From assembly GCA_903885165.1 (NCBI GenBank), contig CAISHO010000005.1:1-51468 (forward strand): a DNA stretch of 51,468 nt. Reading direction: 5' to 3'. Under the pieces are notes generated by a model, which made no database searches, was not told where the DNA came from, and saw only the letters and a list, made by a program, of their open reading frames with translations. How positions within the stretch are numbered: position 1 is the stretch's first letter; every line of letters starts with the position of its first letter. Origin of the DNA: an uncultured Nitrosomonadales bacterium (lineage in GTDB: Bacteria > Pseudomonadota > Gammaproteobacteria > Burkholderiales > Gallionellaceae). A program made the position numbers and the translations under genes. This document shows, one piece after another, positions 38,839 to 49,153 of the stretch.

Positions 38839-40632
38839 ATGCGCCATTCATCGACCTCCTCTGAACACGATACGCGCGGCGGTTGGAAAACACTGCGTTC
38901 GCTGGTGCCCTATCTGAGTGAATTCAAGGGGCGCGTGATACTGGCGATGAGTTTACTGATTCTAGCCAAGCTAGCTAATGTGGCCGTGCCCTTGGTTTTT
39001 AAGCAAATAATTGATTCTTTTGATAAATCTCATGCGGTGCTGCTGGTGCCGGTGTCACTGATTTTAGGCTATGGCGCGTTGCGCTTGATGAGCACGCTGT
39101 TTGGCGAATTGCGCGATGCGGTGTTTGCCAAGGTCACGCAACGTGCCATTCGCCGCGTGGCTTTGCAAGTGTTCGAGCATTTGCATAGCCTCTCCCTGCG
39201 TTTTCACCTGGATCGGCAGACGGGCGGTGTGTCGCGTGACATCGATCGCGGCACGCGCGGCATCGGCTTTCTGCTCAATTTCATGCTGTTTAATATTCTG
39301 CCTACCCTGCTGGAAATCGCATTGGTCGCAGGGATTTTGCTTAAAAAATATAACCCCTGGTTTGCGGTGATCACCTTTGTCACGCTGATTATCTATATCG
39401 GTTTTACCCTGTTCGTCACCGAGTGGCGCATGGTGATGCGGCGCACCATGAACGATCTAGACTCGAAGGCTAACAGTCGCGCCATCGACAGTCTGCTCAA
39501 CTATGAAACCGTGAAGTATTTTGGTAACGAACAGTATGAGGCAGCGCGTTATGACCAGAATATGGAGCACTGGGAAAGGGCGGCGGTAAAAAATCAAACC
39601 TCGCTGGCTTTGTTGAATGCAGGCCAGAGCGTGATTATCGCCATTGGCATCACGGTGTTGATGTGGATGGCGGCCGACGAAGTGGTGCAGGGCACGATGT
39701 CGCTGGGCGATCTGGTGCTGGTCAACGTGTTTATGCTGCAACTGTATATGCCACTGCATTTTTTAGGTTTCGTGTATCGTGAAATTCGTCACGCACTGGC
39801 GGATATGGAAAAGATGTTTGGTCTGTTGCATGAAGACAGGGAAGTGGCTGATATGCCCGGCGCGCAGGCCTTATCGGCAGGGCAGGCGGAGGTTAGGTTT
39901 GAACGGGTTAGTTTCGGCTATAACCCGGATCGGAAAATACTGCATGAGGTGAATTTTACCATCCCGGCAGGACAGACCGTGGCGGTCGTGGGCTCCAGTG
40001 GTGCGGGCAAGTCGACTTTGTCGCGCTTGTTGTTCCGCTTCTACGATGTGCAAGACGGCTGTCTTTTCATCAACGGACAGGATATCCGAAATGTGACGCA
40101 GAGTAGTTTGCGCGCCGCGATCGGCATCGTGCCACAGGATACGGTGTTGTTTAACGATACAATTTATTACAATATCGCCTACGGCAAGCCGGATGCGAGT
40201 CACGACGCGGTGATTGCGGCGGCTCAGGCCGCACACATCCATGATTTTATAGAGTCGCTGCCGCAAGGTTACGACACCAAAGTCGGTGAGCGCGGACTGA
40301 AATTGTCTGGCGGTGAGAAGCAGCGTGTGGCGATTGCACGGGCGATACTGAAAAATCCGGCGATACTTATTTTCGATGAGGCCACCTCGGCGTTAGACTC
40401 GAAATCGGAGAAGGCGATACAGGCCGAATTGCGTAGCATTGCACAGAATCGTACCACCTTGATCATCGCGCATCGCCTCTCCACGGTGGTAGATGCGGAT
40501 CAGATTCTGGTGATGGATCGAGGGGAAATTATTGAGCGTGGCGCGCATGACGAATTGTTGTTGCGCAATGGAATGTATGCGCAGATGTGGAATCTTCAGA
40601 AACGAGTCGAGCAGGAGGCTCCTGCGTGTTGA
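38839..40632 (+). CDS. ABC transporter, Atm1 / heavy-metal exporter type
   Basis: This 597-residue half-transporter has an N-terminal six-helix exporter domain and a C-terminal ATPase. The membrane domain carries RFHLDRQTGGVSRDIDRGTRG and FGNEQYEAARYD, both typical of the Atm1/HMT1 group that exports glutathione-linked metal or sulfur compounds. The ATPase has GSSGAGKST, LSGGEKQRVAIARAIL and ILIFDEATSALDS. The start was chosen at MRHSSTSSEHD. It probably acts as a homodimer. It is flanked by a sensor kinase and a peptidase gene; no functional link is evident. Confidence 0.92.
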   Translation: MRHSSTSSEHDTRGGWKTLRSLVPYLSEFKGRVILAMSLLILAKLANVAVPLVFKQIIDSFDKSHAVLLVPVSLILGYGALRLMSTLFGELRDAVFAKVTQRAIRRVALQVFEHLHSLSLRFHLDRQTGGVSRDIDRGTRGIGFLLNFMLFNILPTLLEIALVAGILLKKYNPWFAVITFVTLIIYIGFTLFVTEWRMVMRRTMNDLDSKANSRAIDSLLNYETVKYFGNEQYEAARYDQNMEHWERAAVKNQTSLALLNAGQSVIIAIGITVLMWMAADEVVQGTMSLGDLVLVNVFMLQLYMPLHFLGFVYREIRHALADMEKMFGLLHEDREVADMPGAQALSAGQAEVRFERVSFGYNPDRKILHEVNFTIPAGQTVAVVGSSGAGKSTLSRLLFRFYDVQDGCLFINGQDIRNVTQSSLRAAIGIVPQDTVLFNDTIYYNIAYGKPDASHDAVIAAAQAAHIHDFIESLPQGYDTKVGERGLKLSGGEKQRVAIARAILKNPAILIFDEATSALDSKSEKAIQAELRSIAQNRTTLIIAHRLSTVVDADQILVMDRGEIIERGAHDELLLRNGMYAQMWNLQKRVEQEAPAC

Positions 40633-40696
40633 TTTATATTGATTTAAATTAATTTTGGGGTATCCTTTTACCCCTGTGCGTGTTGTGGAGTGGGAA

Positions 40697-41815
40697 ATGA
40701 AAAAAAGATTGCTGTTGTGTGTGTTATTGGGTCAAGCGCTGACAGTTCAGGCGGGTGAACATCATCATAAACATGTTGATGAGCATCATGCTAAGCATGC
40801 GCTTCATCACCACGTCAAACACGCAGAAAAACACACTGTAAAACATGTGTCGAGACATCACGCAAGACACCTCAGTGTAGTCAAAGATGTCGCTGAGCCG
40901 GCTGTGCAATCTGCTCATGAAGCGAAAGTGGCGGCACTCGCCGCTCCCAAGACTGATCTGATCACTCCTGTCGCTAAGGCTGAGCTCATTACGCCGGTTG
41001 TGAAGGCGGATAGCGCGGTTTCCAGTGCCGCCTTTCACCCTGCTTCCAGCCCTAAATTATTCTCGTCGATAGCACTGATCTATGATGAGCAATCGCAGAC
41101 TCCGCTCTACACTAAGAATCCGGATGCAGTCGCGCCGATTGCGTCCATTACCAAACTGATGACGGCGATGGTGGTATTGGATGCCTCTCCTGATTTGAAT
41201 GAAGCGATCAGTGTCGATGTGGCCGATCTGGATAGCCTGAAGGGGACTCACTCCCGTCTGGGGGTTGGGACGACTTTTATTCGTAGTGAAATGCTTAAGC
41301 TGGCGCTGATGTCCTCCGAAAATCGTGCGGCTTCTTCCCTGGCGCGTAGTTATCCAGGCGGCACGGCAGCGGCTGTTGCCGCGATGAATGCCAAGGCGAA
41401 AAAGCTGGGCATGACCAATACGATTTTTTACGATCCGACCGGTTTGAACAGCAATAACGTATCCACCGCGCGCGATCTGGTCAAGATGGTTGCTGCAGCA
41501 CGTAATTACCAGTTGATCCATCAGTACACCACGACGGCCACCCATTCAGTCGAAGGCTTGCGCGGTCGAGAATTGCAATACAACAACACCAATCCGCTAG
41601 TTAAGAATGCATCGTGGGAAATCGGCGTGAGCAAGACCGGTTTTATCAATGAAGCAGGCCGATGTCTGGTGATGCAGGCGAAAATTCGTCAGCGTCCGGT
41701 AATTATTGTATTACTTGATTCTGTCGGAAAAAATACCCGTATCGGCGATGCCAATCGCATCAAGAAGTGGATAGAAAGCGCCAATGTTCAGACATCTGCA
41801 ACTCGTCGGGGTTGA
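40697..41815 (+). CDS. D-alanyl-D-alanine endopeptidase, PBP7 type, with His-rich head
   Basis: This 372-residue periplasmic serine peptidase of the S11 family cleaves peptidoglycan cross-links. It has a signal peptide to about residue 19, then a run with 16 histidines in residues 22-58, then an Ala/Val/Lys linker to about 120. The catalytic domain follows with SITK (Ser150-Lys153), SSEN and KTG in VSKTGF. E. coli PBP7 (PbpG) has no such His-rich head, which may bind metal. The start was placed at MKKRLLLCVLLG with GTGGGAA upstream. Confidence 0.9.
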   Translation: MKKRLLLCVLLGQALTVQAGEHHHKHVDEHHAKHALHHHVKHAEKHTVKHVSRHHARHLSVVKDVAEPAVQSAHEAKVAALAAPKTDLITPVAKAELITPVVKADSAVSSAAFHPASSPKLFSSIALIYDEQSQTPLYTKNPDAVAPIASITKLMTAMVVLDASPDLNEAISVDVADLDSLKGTHSRLGVGTTFIRSEMLKLALMSSENRAASSLARSYPGGTAAAVAAMNAKAKKLGMTNTIFYDPTGLNSNNVSTARDLVKMVAAARNYQLIHQYTTTATHSVEGLRGRELQYNNTNPLVKNASWEIGVSKTGFINEAGRCLVMQAKIRQRPVIIVLLDSVGKNTRIGDANRIKKWIESANVQTSATRRG

Positions 41816-41850
41816 TGGTTCTTCTGGGCTTATGTGCCTGATCAATCAAA

Positions 41851-42303
41851 GTGTTTGAGCTTTTTTTTCTGGTAGGCCTGGTTGCGCTGGTGGTGTGGTT
41901 GATAAGCGGTAAAAAAGCCGTTGTATTTGAAAATCCTGTTGTTATTCAAAAGGTTGGATTTTATCATGCGACGATTGCACCGCAGTTGGTGCAATCTGAG
42001 TATTTGATCGTTGAAATAACGAGGCAATTTCTACAAAGTGATCAGTCTGATGTCGCCACGCAGTGTTTTGAGCTGCATGATGCCGGCATATATTATTTAA
42101 TGGCGGTTACCCTGCGTGCAGGTGTTTTGTACTTTCAGGTCACCGGGCATACGACAGAAGGTGTTAATGGTTTGCGCCGTTTCTCAGAGCAAGTCTTATT
42201 GCATCATCCGCTAACTTTGCCATTGAGTGAGCCGGTGGCTTTGATCGACGCTGTTCATGCGGTGGCGCGCAGTTTGAATATTGACTGTCGGAATTTGCAA
42301 TAA
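41851..42303 (+). CDS. Hypothetical protein with N-terminal membrane helix
   Basis: This 150-residue protein, with GTG as a possible start, opens with a hydrophobic helix (about residues 2-19) followed by GKKAV. The rest is soluble, with mixed helix and strand and no motif I recognise; a segment near residues 95-103 (AGVLYFQVT) looks like a beta strand. No Shine-Dalgarno is clear, so the start could be further in. It is followed after eight bases by a GGDEF remnant and may be a leftover from the same disrupted locus. Confidence 0.5.
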   Translation: MFELFFLVGLVALVVWLISGKKAVVFENPVVIQKVGFYHATIAPQLVQSEYLIVEITRQFLQSDQSDVATQCFELHDAGIYYLMAVTLRAGVLYFQVTGHTTEGVNGLRRFSEQVLLHHPLTLPLSEPVALIDAVHAVARSLNIDCRNLQ

Positions 42304-42313
42304 TTGAAAATAC

Positions 42314-42594
42314 TCACGAGATGGTGGCGAAGAGTTTGTCATGATTCTGGGCGATACCGAAGAAGATGGCGCGCTTTGGGTGGCTAATCGTATTCTTCAG
42401 TATGTGGAAAATTTGCAGCTGCCGCATAGGCATTCAACCTTCGGTCATGTGCGTTTAGTTGCGGCGTGTCCAGCTTGATGCCGAGTCATGATCTCTCTGT
42501 CGAGGCTCTGCTCAAGTCTGCCGATAACGCGCTATTTCCGGCCAAAAATCAGGGAAGAAATACGGGTACCTATTTAAATTTCGGGCAAATCTAA
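42314..42594 (+). pseudogene. Diguanylate cyclase (GGDEF) remnant, truncated and frameshifted
   Basis: The frame with codons from 42314 reads SRDGGEEFVMILG, the GGDEF active-site loop, and continues to a TGA at 42476-42478. The domain resumes in another frame at 42478 with MPSHDLSVEALLKSADNALF and AKNQGRNTG, the usual C-terminal helix of GGDEF domains, ending at 42592-42594. The N-terminal half of the domain is missing, and the segment between the two frames is decayed. It is too damaged to make an active cyclase. Confidence 0.8.
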
Positions 42595-42612
42595 AGGCAG
42601 GATTCGCGTTGT

Positions 42613-42643
42613 AACCTTGTGTTGCTTACAGTAACACAAGGTT
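42613..42643. terminator. Perfect 11-bp hairpin overlapping the proB stop codon
   Basis: AACCTTGTGTT (42613-42623) pairs perfectly with AACACAAGGTT (42633-42643). On the minus strand the upstream arm encodes the last residues of ProB and the stop codon lies in the loop. T-runs are absent, so it may work as an mRNA 3' end stabiliser or Rho-linked barrier instead of a classic terminator. Confidence 0.6.
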
Positions 42644-43744
42644 ATCTCTATGGATCATTTCTGTATCGCCACCATAGCCCAGCAAGCTAGTGATGTCCTG
42701 GCTGGCATGTCCTGCAATAGTACGCGCCTCAATCGAATTGTAGTTAATCAACCCGCGTGCGATGTCTTGACCCTGATCGTTGATGCAGGCCACCACAGAA
42801 CCGCGCTGAAATTCACCGAATACCTGTTTAACGCCGATAGGAAGCAAACTCTTTCCCTCGGAGCGCAATGCCCGGAGCGCTCCCTCATCCAGTACGATTT
42901 TACCTGCGACTTGTAGATGGTCTGCCAGCCACTGTTTGCGTGCGGCGAGACTGAGTGCCGGTGCAATCAGCAAGGTACCGATGGAGATGCCTTGGAAGAG
43001 GTGCAGGAGGACATCGGGTTCATGGCCTGAGGCGATGACGGTGTGTGCGCCGCTACGGGCGGCTCGCTTCGCGGCCAGTATCTTGGTAAGCATACCGCCG
43101 CGACCGATGCTGCTGCCAGCGCCGCCAGCCATGCCCTCCAATTGTGCGTCGCCTGCCAGTCCTTCACTGACTAAGGTGGCGGTCGGATCTTTGCGAGGGT
43201 CTGCGGTGAATAAACCGTCCTGATCGGTGAGAATCACCAGCGCATCAGCATCGATCAGATTGGTTACCAGTGCTCCTAAGGTATCGTTGTCGCCGAATTT
43301 AATCTCGTCGGTGACGACGGTATCGTTTTCATTGATGATGGGGATGACGCCTAAAGAGAGCAGGGTGGTCAGCGTGGCGCGCGCATTCAGGTAGCGTTCC
43401 CGGTCGGCCAGATCGGCGTGGGTGAGTAGTACTTGAGCTGCGTGCAAATCGTGCTTGCGGAAACAAGTTTCATAGGCTTGTACCAGCCCCATTTGACCGA
43501 CTGCCGCGGCGGCCTGCAATTCGTGGATGGAACTCGGACGCATCGTCCAGCCTAAGCGCTGCATGCCCTCGGCGATCGCGCCGGAGGAGACCAGCACCAC
43601 CTCGTAACCGTTTTTGCTGAGCGTAGAGATCTGCCTGGCCCAGTTGCCCAGCGCATTCAAATCCAGTCCAGCTCCCTGATTGGTGACCAGAGAGCTGCCT
43701 ACTTTGACGACGATGCGACGGCTGGTAGTCAATACGGTTTTCAT
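42626..43744 (-). CDS. proB: Glutamate 5-kinase
   Basis: This 372-residue enzyme phosphorylates glutamate in the first step of proline synthesis. It has [17 protein letters not shown] at the N-terminus, [31 protein letters not shown] and [13 protein letters not shown] in the amino acid kinase domain, and a C-terminal PUA domain (about residues 275-360). The start was chosen at [10 protein letters not shown]. It follows obgE across a heptamer tract, in the conserved rplU-rpmA-obgE-proB order. Confidence 0.97.
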   Translation of the reverse strand: MKTVLTTSRRIVVKVGSSLVTNQGAGLDLNALGNWARQISTLSKNGYEVVLVSSGAIAEGMQRLGWTMRPSSIHELQAAAAVGQMGLVQAYETCFRKHDLHAAQVLLTHADLADRERYLNARATLTTLLSLGVIPIINENDTVVTDEIKFGDNDTLGALVTNLIDADALVILTDQDGLFTADPRKDPTATLVSEGLAGDAQLEGMAGGAGSSIGRGGMLTKILAAKRAARSGAHTVIASGHEPDVLLHLFQGISIGTLLIAPALSLAARKQWLADHLQVAGKIVLDEGALRALRSEGKSLLPIGVKQVFGEFQRGSVVACINDQGQDIARGLINYNSIEARTIAGHASQDITSLLGYGGDTEMIHRDNLVLL

Positions 43745-43763
43745 CGTTGAATCCAATATAAAA

Positions 43764-44980
<1,217 letters not shown>

Positions 44981-45238
44981 TTACGCTGCAACGATGGAAA
45001 CTGTTCTGCGACGTTGCGCGCCCTTGATAGCGAACACAACTTTGCCGGTGATCTTGGCAAACAGGGTGTGATCCTTGCCCATGCCGACGTTTTCGCCGCG
45101 ATGGAATTCGGTACCACGTTGACGAATGATGATGCTGCCGGCTGAGATCAACTCACCGCCGTAACGCTTAACGCCAAGTCGCTTCGAGTGCGAGTCGCGT
45201 CCGTTACTGGTACTGCCGCCGCCTTTTTTTGATGCCAT
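44981..45238 (-). CDS. rpmA: 50S ribosomal protein L27
   Basis: This 85-residue protein begins [20 protein letters not shown], the conserved N-terminal extension that reaches the peptidyl-transferase centre, and continues [21 protein letters not shown]. Ala2 shows that no longer N-terminal extension, as found in Firmicutes, is present. It follows rplU by 23 bases. Confidence 0.98.
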   Translation of the reverse strand: MASKKGGGSTSNGRDSHSKRLGVKRYGGELISAGSIIIRQRGTEFHRGENVGMGKDHTLFAKITGKVVFAIKGAQRRRTVSIVAA

Positions 45239-45261
45239 GTTATCTGCTCCTTAACTGAATA

Positions 45262-45573
45262 TTACGCAGAGATACCGTCGATGCGGATTTCTGTGTAGTT
45301 TTGACGATGACCTTGATTCTTTTGGTAATGCTTACGGCGGCGCATCTTGAAGATGCGAACCTTGTCGCCACGACCGTGAGAAATGATCGTCGCTGCAACA
45401 GTGGCGCCCAACAACATAGGCTTACCGACAGAGAGCTTTTCTCCGTCAGATACCATCAACACCTTGTCCAGCACGATTGCTGAGCCGATGTCGCCGGCAA
45501 GAATTTCAACTTTTAAAGTTTCACCGGTAACAACGCGATACTGCTTACCACCGGTTTTAATGACTGCGTACAT
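45262..45573 (-). CDS. rplU: 50S ribosomal protein L21
   Basis: This 103-residue protein begins [20 protein letters not shown] and ends with the basic block [23 protein letters not shown] in pieces typical of L21. It is the first gene of rplU-rpmA-obgE-proB. A good promoter lies 38 bases upstream of the ATG. Confidence 0.98.
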   Translation of the reverse strand: MYAVIKTGGKQYRVVTGETLKVEILAGDIGSAIVLDKVLMVSDGEKLSVGKPMLLGATVAATIISHGRGDKVRIFKMRRRKHYQKNQGHRQNYTEIRIDGISA

Positions 45574-45610
45574 AACAACCTCGTTTGATTGCGGTTTTGC
45601 GAAAGCGAGG

Positions 45611-45638
45611 ATTATACAGAAAAATCTCGTCCCGTCAA
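45611..45638 (-). promoter_or_regulatory. Promoter of rplU-rpmA
   Basis: On the minus strand, TTGACG (45638-45633) and a perfect TATAAT (45616-45611) are separated by 16 bases. It lies in the 100-base gap after rho. Confidence 0.75.
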
Positions 45639-45673
45639 AAGCCTTTTGTTATAAAAATAGATTAACTGTGGTT

Positions 45674-46930
45674 CTAGCGACGCATGGAGTCGAAGAATTC
45701 AGCATTGTTCTTGGTTGCCTTGATCTTGCCGAGCAAAAATTCCATGGATTCGAGCTCGTCCATCGGGTAGAGCAATTTACGCAGCAGCCAGATTCTTTGC
45801 AGTACATCCGGCTTGAGCAGTAGCTCTTCCTTACGGGTGCCTGAACGATTGATATTGATTGCTGGGTAGATGCGTTTTTCGGCCATACGGCGATCCAGAT
45901 GGATTTCCATATTGCCGGTACCCTTGAACTCTTCGTAGATTACATCGTCCATGCGGGAACCGGTGTCGACCAGTGCGGTTGCTATGATGGTCAAAGAGCC
46001 GCCTTCTTCGATGTTACGTGCCGCGCCGAAGAAGCGTTTAGGGCGATGCAAGGCATTGGCATCTACACCGCCGGTCAATACTTTTCCCGACGAAGGTATC
46101 ACCGTGTTGTAGGCACGCGCTAGACGGGTGATCGAATCGAGCAGGATGATGACATCCTTCTTGTGTTCGACCAGACGCTTGGCTTTTTCCAGTACCATTT
46201 CAGCGACTTGCACGTGGCGACTGGCCGGTTCGTCGAAGGTTGATGCGACCACTTCGCCGCGCACGGTGCGCGTCATTTCGGTCACTTCTTCAGGACGTTC
46301 GTCGATCAGCAACACGATCAGCGTGGCATCGGGGTTGTTGGCGGAGATGGAATGCGCAATGTGTTGCAGCATGACAGTCTTGCCCGACTTGGGTGAGGCC
46401 ACCAACAGGCCGCGCTGTCCCTTGCCGATGGGCGCGACGATATCGATGATGCGACCGGTGATATTTTCTTCGGCGCGGATGTCGCGCTCCAATATCAGCG
46501 GCCTGGTCGGGAATAAGGGGGTGAGATTCTCAAACAGAATCTTGTTTTTGGCATTTTCTGGTGGTTCGTCGTTGACTTTGTCTACTTTAACCAGCGCAAC
46601 ATAGCGTTCACCGTCCTTCGGTGTACGAATCTCACCTTCTATCGAATCGCCGGTGTGCAGATTGAAACGGCGTATCTGGCTGGGACTGACGTAAATGTCG
46701 TCCGGGCCTGCCAGATAGGATGTGTCAGGCGAGCGTAGAAAGCCGAAGCCATCCGGCAAAATTTCTAAAGTACCATCTCCGTAAATACTTTCGCCCTTTT
46801 TCGCGTGGCTTTTCAGCAAAGCGAACATCAGGTCCTGCTTGCGCATACGGTTTGCGTTCTCAATTTGATTGGCCGCAGCCATTTCAACGAGTTCGGTGAT
46901 GTGTTTTAATTTAATTTCAGATAGATGCAT
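45674..46930 (-). CDS. rho: Transcription termination factor Rho
   Basis: This 418-residue hexameric RNA helicase ends transcription. It has the N-terminal [18 protein letters not shown], the RNA-binding cold-shock-like domain ([19 protein letters not shown] and [10 protein letters not shown]), Walker [13 protein letters not shown] and Walker [17 protein letters not shown]. The Q-loop and R-loop region ([14 protein letters not shown]) is intact. It lies downstream of trxA with 133 bases between, the usual trxA-rho order. Confidence 0.98.
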   Translation of the reverse strand: MHLSEIKLKHITELVEMAAANQIENANRMRKQDLMFALLKSHAKKGESIYGDGTLEILPDGFGFLRSPDTSYLAGPDDIYVSPSQIRRFNLHTGDSIEGEIRTPKDGERYVALVKVDKVNDEPPENAKNKILFENLTPLFPTRPLILERDIRAEENITGRIIDIVAPIGKGQRGLLVASPKSGKTVMLQHIAHSISANNPDATLIVLLIDERPEEVTEMTRTVRGEVVASTFDEPASRHVQVAEMVLEKAKRLVEHKKDVIILLDSITRLARAYNTVIPSSGKVLTGGVDANALHRPKRFFGAARNIEEGGSLTIIATALVDTGSRMDDVIYEEFKGTGNMEIHLDRRMAEKRIYPAININRSGTRKEELLLKPDVLQRIWLLRKLLYPMDELESMEFLLGKIKATKNNAEFFDSMRR

Positions 46931-46986
46931 GGCGACGCGCGAAGGATGATTGAGATTTACGTGAAGGGGTGGATAAATGATGGGAA

Positions 46987-47048
46987 ACCCGCACTACCTG
47001 AATGTGCTCGCTGTGGCGATTTAGACTGTTCAGTAAGGCTGTGCGGGT
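46987..47048 (-). promoter_or_regulatory. Inverted repeat in the rho leader
   Basis: ACCCGCAC (46987-46994) and GTGCGGGT (47041-47048) are perfect 8-bp inverted arms 46 bases apart in the trxA/rho spacer. They could close a long-range leader structure or, right after trxA, a weak barrier to read-through. Rho genes are known to be autoregulated in the leader of E. coli; here this is inference. Confidence 0.4.
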
Positions 47049-47063
47049 GTGACAGTAAACGCT

Positions 47064-47390
47064 TTAGATGTGGCTGTCAATAAAAGCGGTTAATTGTGAT
47101 TTGGACAGCGCGCCCACTTTAGTCGCTTCGATGTTGCCGTTCTTGAATAACATCAATGTCGGGATGCCGCGAACGCCGAACTTTTGGGGTGTTTGCTGGT
47201 TTTCATCGACGTTCAGTTTTGCTACAACCAGGCGACCTGCGTACTCTTTGGCTACTTCATCAAGAATCGGGGCGATCATACGGCATGGGCCACACCATTC
47301 AGCCCAGTAATCCATCAATACAGGCAGGGTTGACTGAGTCACTTCGGCCTCGAATGTGGCATCTGTCACGTAATGAATATGTTCGCTCAT
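47064..47390 (-). CDS. trxA: Thioredoxin 1
   Basis: This 108-residue thioredoxin has the active site [13 protein letters not shown], the cis-proline loop RGIPTLMLF, and normal length. It reduces disulfides and serves as electron donor to reductases. It stands directly upstream of rho on the same strand and is divergent from the ferredoxin gene across a 339-base gap. Confidence 0.98.
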   Translation of the reverse strand: MSEHIHYVTDATFEAEVTQSTLPVLMDYWAEWCGPCRMIAPILDEVAKEYAGRLVVAKLNVDENQQTPQKFGVRGIPTLMLFKNGNIEATKVGALSKSQLTAFIDSHI

Positions 47391-47457
47391 GATTTATTCT
47401 CGCTTTGAATTGGGGGATGGTAGAAAATGTAACGCGAAATGCGAATAGATTTTTCAC

Positions 47458-47478
47458 TTAGATGCGCATCGTATCTAA
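47458..47478. promoter_or_regulatory. Palindromic site in the trxA/ferredoxin intergenic gap
   Basis: GATGCGCATC (47461-47470) is a perfect 10-bp palindrome, and TTAGAT with ATCTAA form a second, nested 6-bp inverted pair over 47458-47478. It may be an operator for trxA. The rest of the 339-base gap shows no gene; the only other signal is an extended -10 (TGCTAAAAT, 47691-47699) ahead of the ferredoxin gene. Confidence 0.35.
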
Positions 47479-47690
47479 AAAATGAGGCGTTGTGAAGTGT
47501 GGTTGTGCGCGTTTTTTAAATCCGATCAGATTCAAATCTTGATTTACGCAGATGCTTGATTGCGCTTAAGTCCCGTGTATCAGTGGATTTTGATAGACAT
47601 TCCGTCGTTATAACCGTGTTTTCTAATGTGGCGGATATTTTTGTGGCCGAACAATCTTGTGAAAATGTCAGAATTTTTCTGTTCCGCCTC

Positions 47691-47699
47691 TGCTAAAAT
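47691..47699 (+). promoter_or_regulatory. Extended -10 of the ferredoxin gene
   Basis: TGCTAAAAT carries the TGn extension ahead of a five-of-six match to TATAAT, 31 bases before the ATG. No good -35 is visible. Confidence 0.4.
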
Positions 47700-47729
47700 G
47701 CCCCATCTTTGCACAATTGGAGTCTTGCT

Positions 47730-48053
47730 ATGACGTATGTCGTTTCGGAAAGCTGTATTAAATGTAAATTCACCGACTGTGTCGATGTGTGTCCGGTTGA
47801 CTGTTTTCGTGAAGGCCCTAATTTTCTTGTCATCGATCCGGATGAATGTATCGACTGTACGTTGTGTGTAGCCGAGTGCCCGGCTGAAGCGATTTTTGCC
47901 GAAGATGATTTGCCAGAAGAACAAATCCATTTTACCGCGTTGAATGCTGAGTTGTCCAAACTGTGGCCTGCCATCGTTGAAAAGAAGGATCCTCCCGCTG
48001 ATGCCGAAGAGTGGCAGGGCGTGAAAGAGAAGTTGCATCTGTTAGAGCGCTAA
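47730..48053 (+). CDS. fdxA: Ferredoxin, 7Fe-8S type (FdxA)
   Basis: This 107-residue ferredoxin has the N-terminal cluster segment [18 protein letters not shown] and the second segment [16 protein letters not shown]. The spacing CxxCx(4)CxxxCP fits a 3Fe-4S plus a 4Fe-4S cluster as in Azotobacter ferredoxin I. A C-terminal helix-rich tail of about 45 residues is typical. The start was chosen at MTYVVSESC with TGGAG upstream. It stands alone between trxA and sodB. Confidence 0.94.
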   Translation: MTYVVSESCIKCKFTDCVDVCPVDCFREGPNFLVIDPDECIDCTLCVAECPAEAIFAEDDLPEEQIHFTALNAELSKLWPAIVEKKDPPADAEEWQGVKEKLHLLER

Positions 48054-48157
48054 TTCGAATAGGCGGGCAGATTGGTTTTGCAGAAAATCACTTATGCCTG
48101 ACTAAATAGCTGTGGTATTATTTCACCACTGAATTTTTACAATATCTGGAGAAAACT

Positions 48158-48742
48158 ATGGAACATACCTTACCGGCATTACCTTACGCGACGAATGCAT
48201 TGCAGCCTCACATGTCTGCTGAAACATTTGAATACCACTACGCCAAGCATCATCAGGCTTACGTGACCAATCTGAACAACCTGATCAAGGGCACCGAGTA
48301 CGAGGCGCTGGATCTGGAAGCGATCGTTAAGAAGGCACCTGCTGGTGGCATTTACAATAATGCGGCTCAGGTGTGGAACCACAGCTTTTTCTGGACTTGT
48401 ATGAAGCCAGCAGGCGGCGGCGCACCAGTCGGTGCGTTGGCGGATGCGATCAATGCAAAATGGGGTGGTCTGGAAGAATTCAAGAAAGCCTTTCAGGCAT
48501 CTGCTGTCGGTAACTTCGGTTCCGGTTGGACATGGCTGGTGAAGAAGGCGGATGGTTCTGTCGATATCGTCAATATGGGCGCTGCCGGAACTCCGTTGAC
48601 CACAGGTGATACCGCTTTGTTGTGCGTCGATGTATGGGAGCACGCTTATTACATCGACTACCGCAATCTGCGCGCCAAGTTTGTCGACGTGTTTCTGAAT
48701 AATTTGGTTGATTGGGATTTTGTTGCGAAAAATTTCGCATAA
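48158..48742 (+). CDS. sodB: Superoxide dismutase (Fe)
   Basis: This 194-residue enzyme disproportionates superoxide. It starts [20 protein letters not shown] and has the metal ligands His27 (in [11 protein letters not shown]), His74 (in VWNHSFFW), and the [11 protein letters not shown] motif with Asp and His ligands. Residues around the active site ([12 protein letters not shown] and the FGSGWTWLV strand) favour the iron type. CTGGAG lies eight bases before the ATG. No convincing Fur box was found upstream. A strong hairpin follows. Confidence 0.96.
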   Translation: MEHTLPALPYATNALQPHMSAETFEYHYAKHHQAYVTNLNNLIKGTEYEALDLEAIVKKAPAGGIYNNAAQVWNHSFFWTCMKPAGGGAPVGALADAINAKWGGLEEFKKAFQASAVGNFGSGWTWLVKKADGSVDIVNMGAAGTPLTTGDTALLCVDVWEHAYYIDYRNLRAKFVDVFLNNLVDWDFVAKNFA

Positions 48743-48771
48743 AAACAAATAATCAACTTAAGTTTTAAATT

Positions 48772-48824
48772 GTGGGGTTGGGCTCGAATTATTCTGAAAG
48801 ATAATTCAAGTTCAACCCCACTTT
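48772..48824 (+). terminator. Terminator after sodB
   Basis: GTGGGGTTG (48772-48780) pairs with CAACCCCAC (48813-48821), and inside it GAATTAT (48786-48792) pairs with ATAATTC (48801-48807). A short T-run follows. Confidence 0.8.
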
Positions 48825-48924
48825 GCATTTGATGATGCCGATTAAAACGTAAAACATAAATTATTCAGCCGGCGGGATGTGGTTGCGCACACCTCGTTAC
48901 TGCGGTAATACGCGGCCGTATTTG

Positions 48925-48941
48925 GTGACGAAATTTGTCAC
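48925..48941 (+). promoter_or_regulatory. Palindrome upstream of the pilin promoter, possible activator site
   Basis: GTGAC and GTCAC form arms around GAAATTT, about 100 bases upstream of the sigma-54 promoter. That is a typical distance for an enhancer-binding protein such as PilR; binding is inferred only from position and symmetry. The rest of the 411-base sodB/pilin gap shows no gene. Confidence 0.4.
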
Positions 48942-49026
48942 TCGACTGACCAAATCGTGCTGGAATCGATAGCTGCTTGAATTGTTGTTTGGATGTTAGT
49001 AATTAATAATCAATAGGTTGTATTTT

Positions 49027-49042
49027 TGGCATGTCTATTGCT
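49027..49042 (+). promoter_or_regulatory. Sigma-54 promoter of the pilin gene
   Basis: TGGCAT (49027-49032), five bases, and TTGCT (49038-49042) match the sigma-54 consensus, with GG and GC dinucleotides ten bases apart. Transcription would begin about 100 bases before the pilin ATG. Sigma-54 control of type IV pilin genes through PilS/PilR is established in other proteobacteria. Confidence 0.85.
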
Positions 49043-49153
49043 TGTATGAAGCTAAGGCGGGTAAGTCATCTGGTTGCCATAACTTGATAACCTGATAGAA
49101 TTGCACTGGCTTTCATCGCTCGAATGGCACTTAACTATAAACAGGAGATACAC

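Noticed and set aside
42650-42916. A plus-strand frame opposite proB
   Set aside because: Antisense of proB, without a ribosome binding site or motif.
48060-48157. Fur box upstream of sodB
   Set aside because: No stretch approached the GATAATGATAATCATTATC pattern closely enough.
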